Source of the DNA: WHTB01 sp050699035
Lineage (GTDB): Bacteria; Actinomycetota; Actinomycetes; Propionibacteriales; Nocardioidaceae
Direction of reading: 5' to 3'
Assembly: GCA_050699035.1 (NCBI GenBank)
Contig: JBOHDE010000122.1
Location: 1 to 11,505, forward strand
DNA length: 11,505 nucleotides
In this document: positions 6,728 to 11,505 of the stretch, piece by piece
Layout: every line of letters begins with the position of its first letter
Numbering within the stretch: position 1 is the stretch's first letter
Program-made: the position numbers and the translations under genes
The notes under the pieces: generated by a model
Databases searched by the model: none
Told to the model about the DNA's origin: nothing
Seen by the model: the letters and a program-made list of their open reading frames with translations, nothing else

Positions 6728-6879
6728 AGGACTCAGGAAACCTCGGCGGTCTTGACGGCGAATGCCGGGACAGCGTAGTCGACCCCGCCGGGGGCCTGCA
6801 CATCGCGGACCGCGGGCACCCGCGCGTCGTGGTGGGACGCGTCACAGCCCATCACGGCGCTGGTGTCACGGCGCTCGCG

Positions 6880-7137
6880 TCAGACGGCGCGCTTCTTCAG
6901 CTTGCGGCGCTCCCGCTCGGAGAGCCCACCCCAGATGCCGAACCGTTCGTCATGCCGGAGCGCGTACTCGAGGCACTCAGTCCGGACCTCGCAGGAGAGG
7001 CAGACCTTCTTGGCCTCTCGGGTGGAGCCACCCTTCTCAGGGAAGAACGACTCCGGGTCCGTCTGGGCGCACAACGAACGCTCCTGCCAGGTCAGCTCCT
7101 CGGTGTCTGACATGTCGAGCACATCGAACTCATGCAC
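6880..7137 (-). CDS. whiB2: WhiB-family iron-sulfur transcription regulator (WhiB2/WhmD class)
   Basis: An 85-residue cytoplasmic regulator. The four cysteines Cys23, Cys46, Cys49 and Cys55 (C-x22-C-x2-C-x5-C) hold a [4Fe-4S] cluster in this family. The family turn GIWGG is at 67-71 and a basic DNA-contact tail LSERERRKLKKRAV at 72-85. WQERSLCAQTDPESFFPEKG and STREAKKVCLSCEVRTECLE are almost identical in pattern to Streptomyces WhiB and mycobacterial WhiB2/WhmD, regulators of sporulation septation and cell division that act with the principal sigma factor. The start is GTG at 7137, with GAGGAGG eight bases upstream; an internal ATG at codon 9 has no such site. The neighbouring fbiA is also next to whiB2 in M. 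tuberculosis. A strong promoter lies at 7230-7259, with a leader of about 86 bases. Confidence 0.95.
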   Translation of the reverse strand: MHEFDVLDMSDTEELTWQERSLCAQTDPESFFPEKGGSTREAKKVCLSCEVRTECLEYALRHDERFGIWGGLSERERRKLKKRAV

Positions 7138-7145
7138 GGTGCTCG

Positions 7146-7152
7146 CCTCCTC
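7146..7152 (-). promoter_or_regulatory. Ribosome-binding site that fixes the whiB GTG start
   Basis: GAGGAGG on the minus strand, eight bases before the GTG at 7137-7135; the spacing supports GTG rather than the internal ATG. Confidence 0.8.
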
Positions 7153-7229
7153 GACCCTTGTGCCCGGTTATGTAGGTGCCTCCCGGGATGACCCGCCGTT
7201 TGCGACCCCGTCCGAACGACACGTATGAA

Positions 7230-7259
7230 ATTACATGCCTGTCAATACCGTGAAGTCAA
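7230..7259 (-). promoter_or_regulatory. whiB promoter, SigA/HrdB type
   Basis: On the minus strand, TTGACT (7259-7254) and TGTAAT (7235-7230) are separated by 18 bases; each matches the housekeeping consensus at five of six positions. This is the best promoter in the window, set in an A/T-rich dip. Transcription would start near 7223. A second TTGACA (7245-7240) lies inside the spacer, with no -10 box at normal distance, so it may be an operator half-site or chance. Confidence 0.65.
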
Positions 7260-7326
7260 GCCGGAACGTGCTATTTGGTCGAAACGGTTGAGCGCGGCTC
7301 TTCGCCCGGGTTTGCCCCGACTCGTC

Positions 7327-8697
7327 TCACGACGACTGCGGAGGCCACCACTCACGCTGCTGCTCGGACCCCTCGTCGGACGTCTCGGAGCCGCTTCCGG
7401 CGTCGGCGTCGGGGTCACTCATGGGGTCGCCTGCCGGCTCGCCCTCGGGGCCGTCCACGGGCTCACTCGGGTCGGGACCCGCCGCGGAGCCGCTGCCGAC
7501 GTCGGTGCTGTCCTTGTCGGCATCGTCGACGTCGCCCGCACCGTCGGCGTCCCCGGCGATGTCGTCGCCGCCGCCAGCAGTCGGGTCGGTGTCGTCGACC
7601 ACGCCGAAGATCCGCGTCGTTGGCTCGGCGGCCGACGACTCGTCGGTCACGCCGCCCTGGGCCGGCTCGTCTCCCTCCGGCTCGCTCCACGGCCGCGACG
7701 GATCCGGCCCGACCACCGGGTCAGCGCTCTCGTCTCCGGGTGACAGGTCGGCCGGCGGCTGCGAGCCCTCGGCCCGCTGCTCCCACACCGGCTGGCGCTC
7801 GTCGTAGCTGGCGGGGTAGTCCTGGTCGTAGCCGACGTACTCGCCGTACGACGGCCCACCCTGCTCGGCCGGTGGCTGCTCGGCCGGGCGCCAATCCACT
7901 CCACCGGCAGGATCGCCGGCGGCCGCCCCGGCACCGAACGCCGCCGGTGGGCCGTATTGACCCGGTGGCGGGCCTTGTGGCGGCTGTTGCTGGGGGTACG
8001 GCTCGCCGTACCCGGGCTGTCCGTACTCGGGCTGGCCGTACTGCTGCCCGTACTCGGGCTGCCCGTACGGAGGTCCGTACTGCGGCTGCCCGTACTGCGG
8101 CCCGTAGTGGGGCACGCCGTACTGGGGCCCGTACTGCTGCCCGTACGGGGGCTGTCCGTACTGCGGTCCGTACTGCGACTGGTCGTACCCGGTGTACCCG
8201 AGGTTCGCCGGCGGTCCCCACTGCTGCTGGCCGTAGCCGGGCCCGGTCGGCGCCTGCTGCTGCCGGACGCGGGCCGGCACCGCAGCGTAGACGAGGTAGG
8301 CGAGGTAACCCGCCGCCGCCAACAGCCCGGCGGCCACCAGGAACGTCAGCGACCGCAGGGCGGTTTGCGTGCCGGTCGCGAGCGAGTCCGCGGTCAGGCT
8401 GGCCACCCAAGTCACCAGGCCCACCAGCAGCGCGACGGCGACCAGGCCGAGCGCGGTGCCGACGACGGTGCGCGCCTGGCCGGTGGGCGCCTCGCCCGCA
8501 CTCACCAGCAGCACCGCGAGGGCGACGGCCCCGGCGGCCACCGGCGACACGAACGACGCGGCGAGCCCGGTCGAGTTGTCCACGAACCCGTCGCCCAGGA
8601 ACAGCGCGACGAAGTCGACCAGAAGGTTCGCCGCGACGTACCCGAGGAGCACCCAGGCAAACAGCTCTCGGTGCTTCTTGGCCGATTCAAGGACCAC
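7327..8697 (-). CDS. Four-helix membrane protein with Tyr-Gly-Gln-Pro repeats and acidic tail, function unknown
   Basis: About 456 residues if it starts at GTG 8697. Four hydrophobic helices occupy about residues 12-34, 45-67, 78-103 and 114-139. They are followed by a low-complexity domain (about 155-248) built from units such as YGQPQYGP, YGQPEYGQ and YGPQYG, rich in Tyr, Gly, Gln and Pro. A tail (about 315-445) is rich in Asp, Glu, Gly, Ser and Pro, and the end is WWPPQSS. Both ends of the chain probably lie in the cytoplasm. I do not recognise the family. The start is uncertain: an in-frame ATG at 8742 adds 15 residues but has no ribosome-binding site, uses rarer codons and would leave only 30 bp before the divergent fbiA start; GTG 8697 has AAGG upstream. 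Being opposite fbiA does not by itself imply a link to F420. Confidence 0.8.
   Translation of the reverse strand: MVLESAKKHRELFAWVLLGYVAANLLVDFVALFLGDGFVDNSTGLAASFVSPVAAGAVALAVLLVSAGEAPTGQARTVVGTALGLVAVALLVGLVTWVASLTADSLATGTQTALRSLTFLVAAGLLAAAGYLAYLVYAAVPARVRQQQAPTGPGYGQQQWGPPANLGYTGYDQSQYGPQYGQPPYGQQYGPQYGVPHYGPQYGQPQYGPPYGQPEYGQQYGQPEYGQPGYGEPYPQQQPPQGPPPGQYGPPAAFGAGAAAGDPAGGVDWRPAEQPPAEQGGPSYGEYVGYDQDYPASYDERQPVWEQRAEGSQPPADLSPGDESADPVVGPDPSRPWSEPEGDEPAQGGVTDESSAAEPTTRIFGVVDDTDPTAGGGDDIAGDADGAGDVDDADKDSTDVGSGSAAGPDPSEPVDGPEGEPAGDPMSDPDADAGSGSETSDEGSEQQREWWPPQSS
7954..8235 (-). repeat. Tyr-Gly-Gln-Pro coding repeat (degenerate tandem repeat)
   Basis: Imperfect 9- to 18-base units (plus-strand patterns such as CCGTACTGCGGCTGC and CCGTACTCGGGCTG) encode the low-complexity domain of the membrane protein, with well over ten Tyr-Gly pairs. 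Unit lengths stay multiples of three, which shows selection for the reading frame rather than a CRISPR or free DNA repeat. Confidence 0.75.
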
Positions 8698-8772
8698 GGG
8701 ACTTCCCTTCGAGGTGCGGATGCCAAGGGGGAAGCGTGCCATACGAGAGGGCCACCCGCGAGACTTGGGCGC

Positions 8773-9786
8773 ATGCACCTCACCGCATTGTCCGGCGGAA
8801 TCGGCGGAGCGCGCTTCCTGCGCGGGCTGCTGACCCACCTCGACGACGACACCCGGCGCACCGGCCGCAGACACGCGCTCACCACCGTCGTGAACACCGC
8901 CGACGACATGTGGATGTTCGGCCTGCGGGTGTGTCCGGACCTCGACACAGTCATGTACACCCTCGGCGGCGGCATCGACGACGACCGTGGCTGGGGCCGC
9001 GCCGACGAGAGCTGGCAGGCCAAGGCGGAGCTGGCCGCGTACGGAGTGGAGCCGAGCTGGTTCGGGCTCGGCGACCGCGACCTCGCCACCCACCTCGTCC
9101 GCACCCAGATGCTCGGGGCCGGCTACCCGCTGTCGGCCGTGACGGCGGCGCTCGCCGACCGGTGGCGTCCGCCCTACGACACCGAGGTGCGGCTGCTGCC
9201 GATGAGCGACGACCGGGCCGAGACCCACGTCGTGGTCGACGACGAGACGAGCCCGGCCGGCCGCCGGGCCGTGCACTTCCAGGAGTACTGGGTGCGGATG
9301 CGAGCCGCGGTGCCCGCCCGCGAGGTCGTCGTCGTCGGACAGGCCGAGGCGACCCCCGCACCCGGCGTACTCGACGCGATCGCCACCGCCGACGTACTCC
9401 TGATGCCGCCGTCCAACCCGGTGGTGTCGGTCGGCACCATCCTCGGCGTCCCCGGCGTCCGGGCCGCGATCGCCGGTGCCGCGGCGCCGGTCGTCGGCCT
9501 GTCCCCGGTCGTCGGCGGCCGGGCGGTGCGTGGGATGGCCGACGCCGTGCTCGCGGCCGTCGGTGTCGACCCGACCGCCGACGCGGTCGCCGCACACTAC
9601 GGCGCCCGGGCGGCGGGCGGGCTGCTCGACGGCTGGCTGGTCGACTCCAGCGACAAGGGCTCCGTCGAGGTGGTGGAGGCCGGCGGCATCGTCTGCCGTT
9701 CGGTGCCGCTGCTGATGACCGACGTGCCGGCCGCCGCCGCGATGGCTGCCGAGGCGCTCGACTTGGCCAGGGAGGTCGGGCGGTGA
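8773..9786 (+). CDS. fbiA: 2-phospho-L-lactate/phosphoenolpyruvyl transferase of F420 synthesis (CofD/FbiA)
   Basis: A 337-residue cytoplasmic enzyme that transfers the phosphoenolpyruvyl (actinobacteria) or phospholactyl (archaea) group from its guanosine-diphosphate carrier to Fo, giving dehydro-F420-0 or F420-0. Family marks are TALSGGIGGARFLRGL (4-19), NTADDMWMFGLRVCPDLDTV (41-60) with the metal-site Asp pair, MYTLGGGIDDDRGWGR (61-76), LLPMSDDRAETHVV (141-154), MPPSNPVVSVGTILGVPG (211-228) and LSPVVGGRAVRGMADA (243-258). Length matches the M. tuberculosis FbiA (about 331). The ATG at 8773 gives the conserved N-terminus, though no clear ribosome-binding site precedes it. It overlaps fbiB by four bases. 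The carrier-forming enzyme (FbiD/CofC) and the Fo synthase (FbiC) are not in the window. Confidence 0.96.
   Translation: MHLTALSGGIGGARFLRGLLTHLDDDTRRTGRRHALTTVVNTADDMWMFGLRVCPDLDTVMYTLGGGIDDDRGWGRADESWQAKAELAAYGVEPSWFGLGDRDLATHLVRTQMLGAGYPLSAVTAALADRWRPPYDTEVRLLPMSDDRAETHVVVDDETSPAGRRAVHFQEYWVRMRAAVPAREVVVVGQAEATPAPGVLDAIATADVLLMPPSNPVVSVGTILGVPGVRAAIAGAAAPVVGLSPVVGGRAVRGMADAVLAAVGVDPTADAVAAHYGARAAGGLLDGWLVDSSDKGSVEVVEAGGIVCRSVPLLMTDVPAAAAMAAEALDLAREVGR
9770..9775 (+). promoter_or_regulatory. Ribosome-binding site for fbiB inside fbiA
   Basis: GGGAGG lies seven bases before the GTG at 9783 and inside the last codons of fbiA. It supports the overlapping GTGA start and translational coupling. 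Confidence 0.75.
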
Positions 9787-10775
9787 GCACCGAGGTGACC
9801 GCCTGGCCCCTGCTCGGGTTCCCCGAGGTGGAGCCGGGCTGCGACCTCGCCGCCCTGGTCGCCGCGGCCGCCGACCTGCTCGACGGTGACGTCGTGGTGG
9901 TGACGAGCAAAGTGGTCAGCAAGGCCGAAGGGTTACGGGTCGACGGTGACCGCGACCTGGTGATCGACGCCGAGACCGTGCGCGTCGTGGCCCGGCGCGG
10001 CCCGACCACGATCGCCCGCACCCGGCATGGGCTGACCCTGGCCGCGGCAGGTGTGGACGCGAGCAACACCGAGCCGGGGACCGTCCTGGTGCTCCCCCGC
10101 GACCCCGACGCGACCGCGCGCGAGCTGCGCCACGCACTGGCGACGAGGACCGGGCACAACGTCGCGGTGCTGCTGAGCGACACGGCGGGGCGCCCCTGGC
10201 GCGACGGCCAGACCGACATCGCGATCGGCGCCGCTGGTCTACTCCCGCTGGTCGAACTGGCCGGCCGGACCGACAGCCACGGCACCACCCTGGCCGTCAC
10301 CGCGCCCGCCGTCGCCGACGAGATCGCCGGGCTGGCCGACCTCGTGATGGGCAAGACCGACGGTCGTCCGGTGGCGGTCGTGCGGGGGCTCGCCGACCTC
10401 GTACTCCCGCCGGACGAGGACGGTCCGGGCGCGACGGCGCTGGTCCGTCCGGACGCCGGGGACATGTTCGGCCTGGGCAGCCGGGAGGCGGTGCTGGCCG
10501 CCGTACGCCGAGACGACCCGCAGTCGCTCGCCGCACTCCGCCGGGACGAGGTCGGCATCGACGAGCTGCTCGAGCTCGCCGGGTCGACGACCCTGACCGT
10601 CGAGGCGCTGGACGACGGCGGGTTCGCGGTCGGCGGCGAGCCCGACCTGGTCACGGCCGCCGCCCTCGAGCGGGTGGTCATCACGGCGGCCACGACCACC
10701 TGGCGGGTGCTCCGGGACGACCGGAACTCGGGCGCGGGGCGGATCGTCGTGAGTACGAGCGGCGACATTCCGTAG
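9783..10775 (+). CDS. fbiB: Coenzyme F420:L-glutamate ligase (CofE/FbiB N-terminal domain), no nitroreductase domain
   Basis: A 330-residue enzyme that adds glutamates to F420-0 with GTP and metal. The ligase domain (about 1-240) is complete: DVVVVTSKVVSKAEG (36-50), AGVDASNTEPGTVLVLPRDP (89-108), VLLSDTAGRPWRDGQTDIAI (129-148), GAAGLLP (149-155), GRTD (161-164), VADEIAGLADLVMGKT (177-192) and DMFGLGSREA (227-236). M. tuberculosis FbiB has about 448 residues, because a nitroreductase-fold domain of about 200 residues that reduces dehydro-F420-0 follows the ligase. Here only about 90 residues follow (241-330), with none of that domain's recognisable pattern (no RRSVRRF-like entry). The frame ends cleanly at TAG 10773-10775. 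The GTG start overlaps the fbiA stop (GTGA) and has GGGAGG upstream. The ligase call is secure; the function of the C-terminal tail is unknown. Confidence 0.94.
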   Translation: MSTEVTAWPLLGFPEVEPGCDLAALVAAAADLLDGDVVVVTSKVVSKAEGLRVDGDRDLVIDAETVRVVARRGPTTIARTRHGLTLAAAGVDASNTEPGTVLVLPRDPDATARELRHALATRTGHNVAVLLSDTAGRPWRDGQTDIAIGAAGLLPLVELAGRTDSHGTTLAVTAPAVADEIAGLADLVMGKTDGRPVAVVRGLADLVLPPDEDGPGATALVRPDAGDMFGLGSREAVLAAVRRDDPQSLAALRRDEVGIDELLELAGSTTLTVEALDDGGFAVGGEPDLVTAAALERVVITAATTTWRVLRDDRNSGAGRIVVSTSGDIP

Positions 10776-10778
10776 ACT
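10773..10778 (+). promoter_or_regulatory. Possible -10 box of the DUF3105 gene
   Basis: TAGACT overlaps the fbiB stop codon and fits the TANNNT pattern; a weak GTGAGT at 10749-10754 could serve as -35 with an 18-base spacer. Transcription from near 10785 would give a leader of about 38 bases. Read-through from fbiB is equally possible. Confidence 0.4.
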
Positions 10779-10822
10779 CTGCGCGCCGACCCAGCCGTAC
10801 CGATGACGAAAAGGCGAGACAC

Positions 10823-11505
10823 GTGGCCAAGGGCAAGTCCAAGCAGGATGACCGCCGCGCCAAGCTCGAGGCTCTCGAGCGCGAGCGCAAGTCCGCCGAG
10901 CGCAAGCGCACCCTGCTGTTCGTCGGCGTGATCGGCGTGATCGCGGCGATCATCATCGGCGCCACCGGCTGGTCGCTGTATCGCGACAACCAGCGCAAGG
11001 CCGAGTTCGCCGACAAGGGCCTCGACCAGATCGGGGTGTCGGCCGACGCCGCGGCGTGCGACGACGTCGCCCGTGAGCCGGCCGACGGCAGCGGCGACCA
11101 CATCGAGTCGGGCCCGATCCCGTACGAGGCCGCACCACCCGCGTCCGGGCCGCACCGGCCGACCTGGCTCCAGCTCGAGAAGGCCGAGGAGTTCTACACC
11201 GTCGAGGAGCGCCCCGAGGTCCCGCTGCTCGTGCACAACCTCGAGCACGGCTACACGATCCTCTGGTACGACCAGAGCGTCGCCGACGACGCGGCGCAGG
11301 TCGAGGAGCTGGAGGGGCTGGCGGGCAAGTTCGGCGGCAACGACGACAACCCGGACAACGCGTTCATCGCGGCCCCGTGGACGGCCGACGACGGGGACGC
11401 CTTCCCCGAGGGCAAGCACTACGCGCTGACCCACTGGTACGCGAACCCGGAGACCGGCAAGGACCAGGAAGGCATCACGCAGTACTGCGGCAAGCTGTCC
11501 GGCAG
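10823..11505 (+). CDS. DUF3105 domain protein, membrane-anchored, cut by the right edge
   Basis: The first 227 residues of a gene that runs off the window. A basic, helix-prone stretch (4-30, KGKSKQDDRRAKLEALERER onward) precedes one transmembrane helix (about 31-49, LLFVGVIGVIAAIIIGATG), and the rest should be extracytoplasmic. The DUF3105 domain shows PPASGPHRP (105-113), the hallmark HNLEHGYTILWY (138-149) and a late tract YALTHWYANPE (200-210). Cys79 and Cys222 could form a disulfide. The family's role is unknown; a metal site made of the HxxEHG residues is conceivable. The GTG at 10823 has AAAAGG eight bases upstream. It is separated from fbiB by 47 bp, with a possible promoter of its own. 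The domain seems nearly complete at the cut, so few residues are likely missing. Confidence 0.88.
   Translation, partial: MAKGKSKQDDRRAKLEALERERKSAERKRTLLFVGVIGVIAAIIIGATGWSLYRDNQRKAEFADKGLDQIGVSADAAACDDVAREPADGSGDHIESGPIPYEAAPPASGPHRPTWLQLEKAEEFYTVEERPEVPLLVHNLEHGYTILWYDQSVADDAAQVEELEGLAGKFGGNDDNPDNAFIAAPWTADDGDAFPEGKHYALTHWYANPETGKDQEGITQYCGKLSG

Noticed and set aside
6772..6777. TACGCT (minus strand) as the glycosyltransferase -10 box
   Set aside because: It fits TANNNT, but such hexamers are common, no -35 box is at the right distance, and nothing else supports it.
3389..6778. Plus-strand open frame of 1129 codons across the glycosyltransferase
   Set aside because: It is antisense to a gene with clear GT2 motifs. 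The peptide is Arg/Gln/His/Pro-rich with no motif, as expected from G/C-ending codons read backwards.
6811..6824. CGCGGG-CA-CCCGCG as the whiB terminator
   Set aside because: It is compact and G/C-rich, but the loop allows only about five pairs and no T-run follows on the minus strand; read-through into the glycosyltransferase cannot be excluded.
7954..8235. CRISPR-like array
   Set aside because: The repeats are short, imperfect and in-frame coding units without unique spacers.
7275..9782. Upstream extension of the fbiB frame by over 800 codons
   Set aside because: The extension is Arg-rich shadow sequence of the opposite-strand repeat protein and of fbiA; the GTG at 9783 with GGGAGG and conserved N-terminus is the real start.
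8951..11434. Minus-strand open frame of 827 codons across fbiA, fbiB and DUF3105
   Set aside because: It spans three recognisable plus-strand genes and reads as an Arg/Ser/Pro-rich shadow without motifs.

Overview
The window looks like a chromosomal segment of a high-GC actinobacterium. Third codon positions are strongly G/C, and it carries a WhiB-type Fe-S regulator, the actinobacterial F420 genes fbiA and fbiB, a DUF3499 protein and a DUF5719 protein, several with GTG starts. The order DUF3499 / zincin-like protein / (envelope genes) / whiB / fbiA-fbiB resembles the M. tuberculosis Rv3258c-Rv3262 (whiB2-fbiA-fbiB) neighbourhood. I cannot assign a family or genus. There is no integrase, transposase, CRISPR array, rRNA or tRNA that I can support.

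Layout. At the left edge (minus strand) are the first codons of a gene that probably encodes a phosphomannomutase, then a DUF3499 zinc-ribbon-like protein. Divergent from these is a zincin-like metallopeptidase-family protein that lacks the HExxH motif, followed by purC (SAICAR synthetase) on the plus strand. From 1817 to 2250 lies 434 bp without a credible gene. It holds two nested pairs of direct repeats, including a 26-bp pair 346 bp apart, and several inverted repeats including a 63-bp hairpin. From 2251 to 6727 a minus-strand pair with overlapping ends encodes a large glycosyltransferase (GT2 domain plus a multi-pass membrane module) and a DUF5719 protein with one membrane anchor. A WhiB2/WhmD-class regulator follows at 6880-7137 with the clearest promoter in the window. 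Next (minus) is a four-helix membrane protein with a Tyr-Gly-Gln-Pro repeat domain and a long acidic tail. Divergent from it are fbiA and fbiB, translationally coupled, and then a DUF3105 membrane-anchored protein cut by the right edge.

How the genes may work together. FbiA and FbiB are consecutive steps in F420 synthesis: joining the phospholactyl or phosphoenolpyruvyl moiety to Fo, then adding glutamates. The glycosyltransferase, DUF5719 protein and probable phosphomannomutase point to polyprenol- or mannose-linked envelope glycan work, next to a WhiB regulator of a class tied to septation and differentiation. purC is a core purine gene with no obvious functional link here and may have been placed by rearrangement.

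The points most worth a second look are an FbiB without the C-terminal nitroreductase domain of the mycobacterial protein, the repeat-bounded structured segment beside purC, and the low-complexity membrane protein opposite fbiA. I did not find a clearly new multi-gene system; most of the window is a conserved actinobacterial locus with a few lineage-specific twists.
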